64,000 nucleotides of DNA from Nectonema munidae (taxonomy: Eukaryota; Nematomorpha; Nectonematoida; Nectonematidae), in assembly GCA_030549495.1 (NCBI GenBank), contig JAUIRK010000239.1, forward strand, positions 1 through 64,000. Direction: 5' to 3'. A program made the translations under genes and the position numbers. Below are positions 25,201 through 35,215 of this stretch, piece by piece (the first letter of the stretch is position 1; the number at the start of each line of letters is the position of its first letter). The notes beneath the pieces were generated by a model, which worked only from the letters and a program-made list of their open reading frames with translations, ran no database searches and was not told the origin of the DNA.

Positions 25201-28200
25201 CCGTATATCTAATTTTCGTATATAAAGAGATAAACTTTAAACTTTTTGGATTACAGACACAGTATAACTTAATCGAATATTATGAATTAAGTGGTCGACT
25301 ATGTTTTTTAATGCTTTATTCGCCCTTTTAAAATTAAATTAATATTGTTTTAAAACATAACAAAAAGAGACAAGTAATATCCTCCGAATCAAAAAGTATG
25401 CAAGTTAAAGCAGGCATGCAAGAAATGTTTAGAGATGATAAAAATAAGATATTAGCCATAAGTCAACTCGATACCTCAACATTTCCATCAAAGTTAAACC
25501 TCTTTTGTATAACACTTGTGAGTTCTCGTATCCGCCTTCCTTTTTCGCCCAGAATGCCTTGTGTTCTGGTGGCTAGGATGATTATTTCAGTTTTTTTGTA
25601 TGTCACACGAACATCCACACCACTGTATCCATCTTCTGCCAACTCTCGTGTCAAAAACTCATTCAGTTCAGCTTTAAAAACACCTTTTGCCACGGCCTAC
25701 AAAATAAGACAAATATTTTAATACATGAAGTGAAAGTTCAACAAATTTCTTATCATAATCAATACTTTGGAACAATACAATTATTTATTCATCTTTATTA
25801 CTCTTTTTGATCTGCATTTGGCTGCAAAATTAAATAGCTCCTTCGATTTTGTTTAACTGCTCTTAATTAAAAAAATTAAGATTTTCTTTTAACTGGAACG
25901 GCTTTACTCACGTGTCGGCACAGTCCTCCCTGCTCGGGAGGACCGTTGGTTATCAGCTATAAAATATTTAATACTAAACTTACATATACACCTTCGCCAG
26001 TCGATAAGTCCTTGCATGGCACGGCTGGGAAATGTGAATCCGGAAGTGACAGACCTATTGCGGGTGGATGCTTATGTGGTGTGCATCTACTCCGCGGGTT
26101 GCACTTCACGAAGAGGTTATGGACCCCACAACATGCTGAAGACCGGGCCGTTCGTATGCCCTGGTGTTGGCAGGTAGAATGGCGTAGGACTGAAGGAGAA
26201 GCCCACTATCACAACTGGACAGAGAGGGATGTGGAGTGTTGGTTCCGGAATGGATCCGTGTGCTAAATAGAAAAACTCTTGATTACTTAGCACATACTCT
26301 GCCTGGGTATGAGAAGTGTACCTGCAAAGGTGAGATATTAGTGGATTGTCAGCAGAGGATTGGCCGCTGCATAATCTGGATCCACAAAATAAACAACACA
26401 CCTTGCTTTTACTGGCCTGCTAGAAATTTCGGGATTTGGCGTAAACTCCAGTCTCACATCCTCTACTGCACAGATACATTCTGTGTTTCAGCGCCCAAGA
26501 GGTCTAAGGAAGACGACAACATTAGAGAGATGCCCAGCAGTCAGAAACCCACTGACAAAAGCCTCGCGACATGTTTGATAAATTCTGCAAGAAACCCCGC
26601 TCCTTCTGAGAACACGACAACCACAACGTTCAAAAAACGTAAGCGGCGTAACAGAGGAAGTCAGAAAGAAACACCCCAATCAAACGTTGCTACGGCCCGA
26701 CCTTGGATAAAATGTACCCCCAATCCATTTCGAAGATCACAGTATCTCAAAGTTTGTTACACACACAGACAAGGTTCAGGACACCGTCCTACAATCATCC
26801 ATAGCGGTCCACGATAGATGGGGTGGGACCGCAGAGGCGAGTTCACCGGCTCATGGCATAAGTCGTGCCCTAATGCATCAGCCCCAATGTACATAAGCGA
26901 TAACTACGGCATTCTGGAAGACACTATGCCCCGCTCCTGTATACAAAGCTATATGCAGGAGGCTAACACTATTAGCACCCGGCAAGTTGGGGAGCTTAAT
27001 ATCCCTTATCATCTATGCTTCAGGATAGCAGCGAGTATGTTGCTATCCACCACAAGAGACGACAACTCAAACGAAAGGGTGGATTCTTAGTGAATTGCGT
27101 CAAATCTAAGAATTGACGAGATAAATACAACCTGCTTATCCTATCAATTGGCAACCCGTTGGAGACTGGGGCGACGATCAGAATGTGGTTGGTCAGCTCC
27201 AGGACGACATTGAGCAGCGTAGATTCGAGCTTTTAGCATGAGACCTTAGTGCTGCGCAGGTCAACTGTCTCAAACATCTGGCCCGGGGTGGACACCCCAT
27301 GGTTGAAGTGGCCACCATCATTAACCAGCCTGTTAATGATGTCTGTAGTATATCTGTGAAACGGTTATGCTGCTGAAGTAACGAACGTATAACTGAGAGT
27401 CGTTCTTGATGAACTCCATGGGGTTGAAAGTATGTCTAGATGTTGCTAAATGAGCGGGAGGTGTGGTTTCATCATTATCTCTTCGTGGAGTGTAACTTTC
27501 TATCTTCTGTGTTACATGCTGCTTTTAAGGACGTCATTTCTTCCTGATAGATTTTTTCCTCTCTTGATAGTTGTGTTAATATTTGCGCATTCTGTTGTTG
27601 TCATAATTGTTTCAATTACTGGTCATGGTTAATTAACACTAGAAAAGCAAACTTTTATAAATTATTTTTTTATTTTCAAGATGGTAATATTTTAGGAAAA
27701 AAATTTCTGGTCATGGTAAGTGATGACGAAACGGATATTCAAAATATTGACATTAGTTACATAGAAAAAATAATTAAAATTGTTGTTACATTTTATTTTT
27801 TTTATTCTTCAAAAACCTCTCAAATTAGATCATGGTTGTGAATAAAATATTTTAAAAACAAGAAACAGTTGTCTGATAAAAAGATTCAACATTTAATGCT
27901 CTTATAGACCTTAAAAATATATACCTTGAAATTGATTTTTATACTATGCAGAACTTAGTTTAAACCGACAAAGCGCTTCAACTTACGTCAATTTAAAAGA
28001 TGGCAAATGAAATGAAACCTTGAAAGCAAAGCAATCTTAACTTTTTTTTTGATGAAAAATTTGAAGGAATTTAAACTTCATTTACAAAGAGATTAATAAA
28101 TGACTATACTGAAGAAATAAAAAAAGTGTTAAATGTTCAATCGATATTTTTAAAAAGATGTTAATCTTGAACTTAGAACTGGCCTCAGAATCAAATAATG

Positions 28201-28875
28201 AGTGAAACTTTAATCAAGAGTCCTTGTCGGCGAATTAGAATAGAAAAATTAAATAATTTTTGAATGTGAAAAAAACAATAAAAAATTCAATTGTTTTGAT
28301 TGAAGAAATGAATTTTTTTTAGCGTGTTACTTATACATATTTTTATATACAACAGACAACATTTAATTCAGCAATAAATTAAATATCCCTCATATTTTGG
28401 GGCATCTAGGTATAAAAACCTTTTACCACCACAATTGATACAAAAAAGAGCTAAATTCATCTATCAAGTATTAAAAAGTTTTTAGAATTTATTGGAAGGA
28501 GTTGTTACTTATAATCACGTTGAAGAACATTTCATACCCCGTTTTTTAAAGCCTTTGGGTACAAAATGTCATGAACTTAATTATCAAGATGATTTCATGA
28601 GATTTAAGATTTTAAGGAACAGAATTTTCCAAACAAATCATCTTTTTTTCAATGGAACTTTATATATTCAAAACAGACGATTTTCATTGCTTAAAATACT
28701 GGTGTGATCCTCAGTGTTAATTTTGTAATAATACAACTTAAAAATCATCATATCGCTAAAATTATTGTTCTATCAGTTTTCAAAGGAATATATCAGTAAA
28801 ATAAAATAAAAAATACATATTTAAAAGCTTTTATTCAGAAAATACCTTTTTCTTTTTACTAATATTCTCAGCCAT
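11702..28875 (-). CDS. RpS3: Small ribosomal subunit protein S3 (uS3), five exons
   Basis: Coding exons are 28846-28875, 25475-25696, 24235-24329, 21740-21927 and 11702-11961. All junctions are GT-AG and the phases agree (0, 0, 2, 1), giving 264 residues plus stop. Exon 1 gives [10 protein letters not shown], equivalent to vertebrate MAVQISKKRK. Exon 2 carries the KH domain with GXXG as GEKG at residues 60-63. Exon 3 ends GGLAVR, exon 4 has [14 protein letters not shown], and exon 5 has [17 protein letters not shown]. uS3 sits at the mRNA entry channel of the 40S subunit. The C-terminal tail is about 20 residues longer than in vertebrates (243). A ribosomal protein gene spanning 17 kb is unusual; introns 1, 3 and 4 are filled with transposons, yet the coding sequence is unbroken. 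Confidence 0.93.
13707..15306 (-). pseudogene. piggyBac transposase of element A (broken)
   Basis: Minus-strand frames in order are: the N-terminus from ATG 15306 ([15 protein letters not shown]), then 14689-15009, 14272-14622 ([21 protein letters not shown]), 13855-14211 ([24 protein letters not shown]) and 13707-14021, with a final [15 protein letters not shown]. The DNYF and GGVD motifs are piggyBac hallmarks, and the KKWWWP block places it near the PGBD2/3-like branch, distinct from E1 and B. At least four breaks separate the frames. It resembles the 62.8-kb copy more than E1. Confidence 0.85.
15395..16189 (+). mobile_element. MULE-like element with FLYWCH fragment, inside piggyBac A
   Basis: The ends are long imperfect inverted repeats. 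GACAGAATATCTAAAG at 15395 matches the complement of the right end (GACAAAATAGCGAAAG), and inner words AGTGTCGAA and ACAATGTATCGAAA recur in the same order. Long inverted repeats are characteristic of Mutator-like elements. The only coding content is a FLYWCH-type zinc finger at about 15805-16030. No target duplication was found, and the catalytic MULE domain is absent. Confidence 0.6.
15805..16030 (+). pseudogene. FLYWCH zinc-finger fragment
   Basis: The plus-strand frame reads [20 protein letters not shown], then [13 protein letters not shown], then TTEHSHQQ. This is the W-x-C ... C-x-(G/A)-R ... H-x-H pattern of the FLYWCH domain, which forms the DNA-binding N-terminus of many MULE transposases. 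There is no good upstream start, and the frame loses similarity after about residue 70. It is probably a captured or leftover transposase N-terminus, not a host gene. Confidence 0.65.
16200..16275. repeat. CA/GT microsatellite
   Basis: A nearly pure CA-dinucleotide run with two ACAT interruptions, just outside the right end of the MULE-like element. The open frames crossing it on both strands are artefacts of the repeat. Confidence 0.95.
17098..19171 (+). pseudogene. piggyBac transposase of element B (broken)
   Basis: The N-terminal frame (17098-17616) has an acidic linker, NGIRWNYNL and [18 protein letters not shown]. Core pieces are at 17762-17962 ([19 protein letters not shown]) and 18487-18693 ([13 protein letters not shown]). 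[21 protein letters not shown] block lies near 18730-18790, and a cysteine-rich tail ([20 protein letters not shown]) ends at 19171. It is collinear with E1 throughout, including the tail, but clearly diverged. A hAT MITE splits the core, and several frameshifts are present. Confidence 0.85.
17936..18321. mobile_element. hAT MITE inside the element B transposase
   Basis: A 386-bp insertion starting CAGGGCCAAG and ending CCGCCACTG, flanked by exact 8-bp duplications GATATATC (17928-17935 and 18322-18329). The transposase frame resumes across the duplication. A G run precedes the right end. No coding capacity. Confidence 0.9.
19532..21377. mobile_element. Non-autonomous hAT-like element
   Basis: Flanked by exact 8-bp duplications TGTTCATT (19524-19531 and 21378-21385). 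The left end is CAGAGGCGCACAT followed by a G run. The right end is GGATGTGCGGCCG preceded by a C-rich run, so the termini are related in inverse orientation but imperfect. The interior (1.8 kb) is AT-rich with no recognisable transposase. A second hAT MITE (20030-20229) sits inside. It lies in RPS3 intron 4. Confidence 0.75.
20030..20229. mobile_element. hAT MITE nested in 19532-21377
   Basis: A 200-bp element with ends CAGTGACGTAGTTAGGC and the complement of CAGTGGTGTAGCC. The flanking 8-mers CTTCTCTC (20022-20029) and CTTCTGTC (20230-20237) differ at one base. The short interior has no transposase. Confidence 0.8.
21438..21530. mobile_element. hAT-like terminus, partner not seen
   Basis: CAGCAGTTCCCAAAGTGTAG followed by GGTGCGCCC resembles the conserved start of ZBED-type hAT elements. 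No opposite end was found before RPS3 exon 4 at 21740. Confidence 0.4.
22465..23720 (-). pseudogene. Uncharacterised repeat-encoded protein family, copy 1
   Basis: Minus-strand frames read in order: [60 protein letters not shown]; then (22890-23408) [38 protein letters not shown] and [17 protein letters not shown]; then (22465-22854) [20 protein letters not shown] and [20 protein letters not shown]. This combination belongs to a widespread but unnamed protein family that I recall as repetitive in arthropods and cnidarians. I know of no assigned function; the C-x2-C pair and conserved His/Asp suggest a metal-binding or nuclease-like protein. At least one stop and two frameshifts. It lies in RPS3 intron 3. 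Confidence 0.75.
23929..24189. mobile_element. hAT MITE in RPS3 intron 3
   Basis: A 261-bp element with perfect 15-bp terminal repeats CAGTGGCGGATCCAG and complement, a G run inside the left end and a C run inside the right. Flanking 8-mers GTTTTCAA (23921-23928) and ATTTTCAA (24190-24197) differ at one base. Its right end is only 45 bp from the intron 3 donor site of RPS3. Confidence 0.9.
24721..24735. mobile_element. Isolated hAT-like terminus
   Basis: GGTTGAGAAACACTG is the inverse of CAGTGTTTCTCAACC, the terminus seen beside a transposase remnant at 38882. No partner end was identified in RPS3 intron 2. Confidence 0.35.
25900..27450. other. GC-rich island of unknown origin in RPS3 intron 1
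   Basis: About 1.5 kb with clearly higher GC content and different codon texture from the surrounding AT-rich intron. It opens with a perfect hairpin GTCCTCCC-TGCTC-GGGAGGAC (about 25922-25942). Plus-strand frames 26236-26817 and 26818-27090 are in phase, separated by a single stop. Together they make about 285 codons with a basic patch KKRKRRNRG and C/H residues ([14 protein letters not shown]). I do not recognise the protein. It could be a decayed retroelement, another mobile gene or foreign DNA. No termini or target duplications were found. Confidence 0.5.
26236..27090 (+). pseudogene. Unrecognised frame in the GC-rich island
   Basis: A single plus frame interrupted by one stop just before 26818. 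The first part has [14 protein letters not shown] and a later LQSHILYC, which could bind a metal. The middle is a low-complexity T/K/R segment with a nuclear-localisation-like KKRKRRNR. The C-terminal part (26818-27090) has no recognisable motif. A frame this long is unusual in this window and it coincides with the GC shift. Function unknown. Confidence 0.3.
27450..28840. other. AT-rich remainder of RPS3 intron 1
   Basis: No gene or repeat terminus recognised. The 71-codon frame at 28492-28707 has no similarity that I can name. Confidence 0.4.
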
Positions 28876-28909
28876 TTATAGATAAATTGAAGTTGACGTT
28901 GCCAAAAAG
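28876..28909 (-). promoter_or_regulatory. Candidate RPS3 5' UTR with TOP-like start
   Basis: Upstream of the RPS3 ATG on the minus strand lies CTACTTTTTGGC. A transcript starting at the C of CTTTTTGG (28909) would have a 5' terminal oligopyrimidine tract and a leader of about 34 nt. This is typical of translationally controlled ribosomal protein mRNAs. The start site is inferred only. Confidence 0.4.
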
Positions 28910-29329
28910 TAGATTATTTAAAAAAATATATTCTTAAAATATATATTCTGTCAAACTCTAAACAATTATTTTAATTTGCCTATATTTTATTCATTTAAAG
29001 TTAGAAGTTAGTAGGGTTATTTAGAATATAGCTTATTTTCTCTATGGTCTCATATTTTGAAAGATTTCACATTTATTGCCACCAAAGTAAGAAGCAAAAA
29101 TCATGGCTTTTCTTTACATTCAAATCTTTGTTTAAAAAATTTAAACAATGTTTGTAAGATCGTTTTTTTGAGTATTTCTTTAAATCATTTCTAATACATA
29201 GAAACAATTTTTTACAGTGGTTTAATTAATATTTTTTCATCTTCTTTTAATTAAATTTTTGAGTTTTTTAATTCTTCATCACTGCAATCACTTAACTTGG
29301 TAAAATTGGTATATTTAAGGTGCCGGTTA

Positions 29330-29682
29330 TTTACCCTGGTTTTCTTCCTCTGAAGAATTCAAAGATTTTTACGGTTAGGTGCTCTTGCGACTCGATTCTA
29401 CGTGGTTAGTAATTAAGCTATCACTAGACATTACGTTTGTTTCCCTAATTGGGAGCGTTCGCGTTAGGATTGTATCGATCACTCAGCTGTGTTTATATAT
29501 TTGTAACATAAATTCTTGTAAAATAATATATATAACAAGGTATAGTTATGCAGTAACAATGACCGGTAGGTATTTAGTGGAATAGAAAGTCCAGGTAGAC
29601 CTGATCTCAGCATTCCGGGCGGGCCACGATATCCGAAAGGATGGGTGCGAACGTCACAAACAACTTAACTTAACTTAACTGG
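29330..29682. repeat. Repeat fragment with (TTAAC)n tail
   Basis: A moderately GC-rich block ends in AACTTAACTTAACTTAACT (29662-29680). A short tandem tail is typical of the 3' end of non-LTR retrotransposons or SINEs. GCGACTCGATTC near 29388 weakly resembles a pol III B box, but no A box was seen. Classification is uncertain. Confidence 0.35.
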
Positions 29683-30233
29683 TATATTTAAATTATTTGC
29701 GATACTTTTTATTACTGTTTCTATTTCAACTCCATAGTGCACATCTCAGTAGCACTGTGTACAATACTTTTTAATATTTTTTTTCTCTTATTCACCTAAA
29801 ACTTTAAACCACTATCCATTTAAATTGATGCTAATAATTTGTTTTCTAGTGTTTTCCTTTCGGTTCAAGAGCTATTCGGTGTAAAGGAAATTCGGACTTT
29901 AATCTTTAATTATACAGAGTGTGAATTGACCTGCCCTTAATTTCAGTCAAAATACTTCGATTAAGACGGACACCATGGTAAAAAAATAATTGCCCGACTT
30001 AGAACAAAGTCCTAATTATGAGTTATTAATATTTTTCAAAAGATTCTTGTTATTTCTAGAAAAAAATAAAATATATTATAAAGGTAGGTAGGTAGGTAGG
30101 AGATAACTAAGCACTTTCCAACGTTGGTTGATATGCTTGCATCAATTGCTAACTTGGGGATTTGTAAGGATGGGTGTTGGATTTAGGATCTAAAGTAGAA
30201 ATAAGAAAGCTTGGTGAGGTGAAAGAGTATAAA

Positions 30234-33200
30234 TTAGGTTGCCTGTGTATGATTATGCAAGGTGTTTAATAAGGGTGGGTTTAGGTTTTGGTGGGTAGAG
30301 ACTAATGGTTCTATTATATTAAGGAAAAGAGAGATGTGGTGAATGATTTTGGGGTATGATAAGAATTTTAGTAGAGAGGAGAGAAGATCTTTAAAATATA
30401 AAAGTCTTTTTTTAATGAGTTTGGTTAGTTCTGATGAGAATATTGGGCAATAGAGGATAATGTGAATTGGAGTTTCGATATGAGAGCAGCCGAATCTGCA
30501 AAAAGGGTTAGAGTGCAAATTAAAATTGTAGAAGTAAGCGTAACAAGGGCAATGTGAGGTGAACCATCTTATAATGTTGCGAGGAAGAGTAATGTTTTTA
30601 TTTAGTGCAAATTGGGATAAGGGGGTAGGTATGTTGTTTGAGTAAAGCCATTTGTTTGTAGTTGAGATATTTATGGATGTTTAAAAAGTGGATAGAGGGA
30701 GGGCGTGGGTTAAGAAATGTAGTGATGTTATGGATGTGGATTTACATAAGAGATCTATTAAAAAATTTTCAAAGGAAGAGGAATGGGCGGGGCACCAGAA
30801 AAGTTTAATTGAGGAATGGTTGCTATGTTTGATTAATTTCTTGACTAGGTTTAGTGTTGAAAGGGGAATTTTTTTGTTAAGTTGTAGGTCTTTTATTATG
30901 TTTTGTGAGTCTGTGAAAAAGATTATGTGCCTGAATTTGGATGTAAAGAATGTTAGGTTATCAATGATGTGGTTGCATGATGTTAGGAGTGCTAGGGCTT
31001 CAGTTTCGTATGCGGAGGTGTTGTTGTCTGTCTGCATTTGTTGTGTGAAGAAAGGAGTGTTTGTATTGTGATTAAAAAAAGCGCAAGCAGCGGTTGCTTT
31101 GTTGCATGATTTTGAACCGTCGGTAAAAATTGAGAGTTGGTGGTGCGCATTTGAGTTGCGTTGGTGTTTTATGGAGTTGAGTGCTAAGAATTTGTGGTGG
31201 CATATATGAGTTGAGTATGGGGTCGATTTCGATGGGTGAACTAGGGAGTATGGGTGTGGGTGTGGTGAAACTTGGTAGTGAGTAAGTTGTGGCATATATT
31301 GTTCACGAAGGGAATTGAAAAAAGTGAGCGAAGGATAGGTGTGAGTTGAGTAAAAGTTCGTGAAGTTATGTGGAGCTGGTGTAGAGTGGAAGGTAGTAAG
31401 ATATTTTTTAATTATGTTTTTCTTAAGGATTAGGTGTAAGGGTAGAGTATGTGTAAAAAGTTCAAGTTTTGATGTAGAAGTAGTGAGATATGCGTTTGTT
31501 ATTGTGAGTAAGCAAATGCGGTGTATTTTATTGAGATGGGTTAGTGAGTTTTGGAATTTGAGTGAGCTTTTCCAGGCAAGTGAGCCATATTGTATGACTG
31601 GAAGTATGATAGATTTATAGATGTACTTTGAGATTTTTCGATGGAGACCCCACTTATATGAGATAGCTTTTCTTAGAGAGAATAGGGTTGGTGAGAGTTT
31701 TGTGTATATGTTTTTGAGGTGGAGTGTAAATTTTAGATTAGATTGAAATGTGACGCCTAGATATTTTATGTGTGATTCAGGAGTGAGTGATGTTTATGTG
31801 TTTACTTTCAGTGGTAGTGGAGTTATTCTTTTTCGTGTGAAGTGTATAAGTTTTAGTTTGTTTGAGTTGAAGGAGACTTTGTAGTTTGGTGGCCATTATT
31901 TGTATTTGTGTGATTAGATTAGCAGTGCGATTGATGTTGTTTAGTTGTAGTGTGTTTGAGAAGGTGAATAAGATGTCATCAGAGTAGCATTGTGCAAAGT
32001 CGAATTTTGAGTTGATAAAATTAAGAATGGGGTTGATGAGGATTAGCCATAGGATATCTGTTAGGCTACCCCCTTGCGGAGTGGAGAGAGTTAGTTTCTG
32101 ATTGTATGTATTGTTGTTATGTAGTAGGATGAGAATGCGCTTTTGAAGGTAGTTGTTTATGAATTTGATTATGTATATAGGGTATTTTTTGTCGATGAGG
32201 TTGTTGATGATTGCAGGGTGCCATGCTGCGTTGAAAGCATTTTCGATATCAAGAAATGTTGTTGTTGCGATATTTTGGTTATTTAGTGTTTTTTCTAGGT
32301 AAAGGGTTAGGCGAGATAGGGCCAATTCGGTGCTTTTATTTGGTAAATATGCGAATTGATTCGGGTGTATTAGGTTATTTTTGAGGATGTAGTGTATCAT
32401 GCGTTTCGTAGAATTTTTTCAAGGATTTTGCCTAGGCTTGGTAATAGAGGAATTGGTCGCCAGTTTTTGATTGAATTGTGGTTTCGATTAGGTTTGGGGA
32501 TTAGCACTAGTTTACATATTTTCCAAATATTTGAGAAATAACTTAGTCTGAGGCAAGCGTTAAATATGTTGATGAGATGAGGGTGTAGTATGTGGTAGGC
32601 TTTCTTCATGTGTTTGATGGAGATGAAGTCAATGCTGCTAGAAGATTTGGTTTTCATGGAATCAATGGTTTTGTTTAGCTCTTTGATTGTAATTTCTGGC
32701 TATGAGTTAATGGAGTTATTTAGTAGGTATGTTTTTGTTTCTATTCTAATAAGTGTATGGGTAATATTGTCGGTTTCATTATTGTCGGCGGGAAATAGAA
32801 TGTTAAGTGAAGGGTGGTTGAAAAATATTGAAACTTGATTATTTGAAAGAAGATTAGAGAGTGATGCTGTATGTTTTTTGTGTATAAGTTTGTTGATGAT
32901 TGGGCATTGGTTTGTTGGAGTTTGATTACAAAAATGTTTCCAGGCTTGTTTTTTAGCTTTTTTCATTTCTGATTGATATTGAGTTTTAAGGAAGAAGTAC
33001 GGTTCAATGTTACTGTGAGAGTTGGTTTTTCTTAGATTTTTTTAAGGATTTGCGTAATTGTTGTTTGAGGTTGTTTAAAGTACGGTTCCAAAAAGGAGCG
33101 TGCTGTCTTTTAGGAAGCTGGTTTGTGAGTTTCGGCGTGAATGCTCGCTGTGATGGATTTGTTAAGTTGAAGAGCAGATGTTTCGAGATTATTTGTTGTA

Positions 33201-33976
33201 TCTGTGGTCAGGGTGATGTTGCCTAGCTTAGATTTAAGATTGTGAAGAAATGCTGTCCAGAATATTTGTTTGCCATAATTAGGATTTGGAATTTTTGAGA
33301 GTTTAGTAGTGAGGTCGATTTGAATAGTTATGTATGTGTGATCGGAGGCGGATGGCATGTCTGAGATGCTCCAGTTGTGAACTATACTTCTTGTTTTGTT
33401 GGAAACGATGGTTAAATCATTGTGTGATTAATATATGTTATTTAGATGTAGTCGTCTAAAGATTGGGGATTTATCGTTGTCAGCTATTGTTAGATTGTGA
33501 GATGCTAGAAATTCGAGTGTGAGTGAGTCTCGTGTATTTGATTTTATATCCCAGAGGTATGATCTAGCATTTAAGTCCGTGGATATAGCTATGTGGTGGT
33601 TGTTGTATATGTTATGTTTGATTTGTGTAAGTGATTGAGAGAAGTTGTTAGGTATGGGGTGGTTTAAGGATGGCTGGGAGTAGAGAGAGCAGAAGAGTAA
33701 GGATTTGGAGTTTGAGGGAATAAGTGTGAAGGAGTAGTTTGAATTTGAGTATTGATATAGTGGTGTATTAGTAATTGATTGTTTTATAAATATACAGGCT
33801 GAGTATGCTGTTAGTGGAGGTATGTGTCGGAGTACGTAGTCGGCTGTTTGGTGTGGAATATGAATGTATGGTTCGTTTATTGATATTATGTCGTAAGTGT
33901 GTGAGTGTAAGATGTTGTGAAGGTTGTCCCAAGCAGTTTTTGAGTGATTTAGCTTTATGTGTAAAAAAGTTGGCAT
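30234..33976 (-). pseudogene. LINE copy A ORF2: endonuclease, RT, RNase H
   Basis: The endonuclease at 33428-33976 (TYDIISINEPYI, STDLNARSYLWD) continues at 33110-33358 (MPSASDHTYI, the SDH motif). The RT covers about 31777-32966 with WRPIPLLPSLGKILEK, motif A FLDIENAFNAAW, STPQGGSLTD and catalytic CYSDDI, where the usual box is F/YADD. RNase H (30681-31295) keeps FTDGSKS, YETEALALL and FFTDSQN. The C-terminal C-x3-C-x6-H-x4-C motif is at 30234-30518 (CRFGCSHIETPIHIILYC). Frame changes separate the domains, so the copy is inactive but fairly young in appearance. Confidence 0.85.
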
Positions 33977-33989
33977 GAGTAGTTATCTA

Positions 33990-35031
33990 AGATTTGGTTA
34001 TGTTGACATATGATTAGATTATTATGGTTTATGTAGAAACTACCGAGTTTAGATGTTGCAAGGTGTGGTTGTTGACAATGTATGCAAGAAATTTTGCTAT
34101 TGTCATTTAGTAGGGTACAGGATGAATTAGCATGCCCACTGTGGCCGCAGTGCGCACAGTTAGGTAGAGATGCGTTGCATTTTGAAGATATGTGACCGTA
34201 TTTTAAGCATTTTTAGCATTGTTTAACTTTTGGTTTTTGTGTGGTGAGTGTTTGTAGGTGGTGGCCTAGAAAGATTTTGGGTTGAGTACATAAGTATGTA
34301 TATATTTCTGGGTTGCTTGGTTCTAAGATTATAGTATAGCTATATGTGCCGGTTTTTCCTAGATGTATGGGATTATCGAGTTTGCCTATAGCGTTAAGGT
34401 GTGGGTTTTGTTCTTCAATAGATTTTGTGATTTGGGTTAATGTTATATCCGTAAGGATGCCACATAGTATGAATTTTGGTTTTTGTGGAGGTAAGTCATT
34501 AGCATTTAGACCGTTTTTTATGAGCGTTGTTCTGGCGGTGACTTTTTGATCTATATTTTTGAATTGGAAGTAGATGGTACCGGAGTGAGATGATCTTGTT
34601 TTGCTGATCAATAGGGAGTTCTTTTTGGTATCTAGATTTTTGATGACATCTAGGCGGTGAATGGCCTTCTCTTTTTTAGTTGAAATGTTGTTAAGTGGAG
34701 TGATTTTTAATGTTAGGTTAGGTTGAAGGTGTTTTCTAGTGTGTGGAGTAATTTGCATATTTATGGTGGAACTGAGTGTTGGGTTAGGATATGATTGAGT
34801 AGGGGCTAAACTAGCAGCATTAGCGTATGATTGTGTTGAGGTTGACTTAATGTTTTGGCTTTCGAAAGTTTTTATATAATGTATGGCTATGTTGTATTTT
34901 AGATTATTAAATAGTATTAGATCGTTTGAATTTAGTGTGGTATTAGCTATATAATCATCGAATAGATGATTTAAAGTGTCGGTGGTAGATTTGGGAGATT
35001 CGGGTTCAGAGCGTGTCCTTTTATTTGTCAT
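33990..35031 (-). pseudogene. LINE copy A ORF1 (gag-like, CCHC knuckles)
   Basis: The frame from ATG 35031 runs 272 codons to a stop at 34213 and reopens in the same phase to about 33990. It begins MTNKRTRSEPESPKS and has a central RNA-binding-like segment (SGTIYFQFKN, KPKFILCGI). The stop falls in the first zinc knuckle (C-x2-C-x4-H-x4-C, CLKYGHISSKC); a second knuckle CAHCGHSGHANSSC follows. ORF1 proteins of this group coat LINE RNA. Read-through or a stop mutation are both possible. Confidence 0.8.
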
Positions 35032-35215
35032 ATTAGTGGGAGGAAATCAGTGAAGTTAATTAAAATAATATTATATATGGATTGAAAATTAGCTAATGAA
35101 AAGTAAAAAAATATGTTTAAAGATTAGTAGTAATGTATTTATAAAGGAAAATTAAGTTTTCAAGAGTTAATATAAAAAAAATTAAAAAGGGTTAGGAGTC
35201 ATTTTAGAACGAGTT

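Larger units (their letters stand above)
30083..35040 (-). mobile_element. LINE copy A (I-group, EN-RT-RNase H), near full length
   Basis: A two-ORF non-LTR retrotransposon on the minus strand: an ORF1 with CCHC knuckles, then an apurinic-type endonuclease, reverse transcriptase, RNase H and a C-terminal cysteine/histidine motif. The 3' end is a tandem (CCTA)n tail (minus strand of 30083-30100). The 5' end is not defined beyond the ORF1 start at 35031. The presence of RNase H after the RT and the knuckled ORF1 place it in the I/R1/LOA group, not RTE or CR1. Copies B (36231) and C (56690) are relatives. Confidence 0.9.

Noticed and set aside
25922-25955. GC hairpin considered as a Helitron 3' end
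   Set aside because: No CTRR motif follows at the expected distance and no Helitron 5' end was seen.
27130-27380. Segment in the GC-rich island that looks slightly like a bacterial LuxR-type helix
   Set aside because: The frame is interrupted and the resemblance is too weak to name.
29662-29680. (TTAAC)n considered as telomeric repeat
   Set aside because: Only about four units, and it is not the TTAGG unit of arthropods; more like a retroelement tail.
30688-31071. Plus-strand 127-codon frame
   Set aside because: Antisense shadow of the LINE copy A RNase H region.
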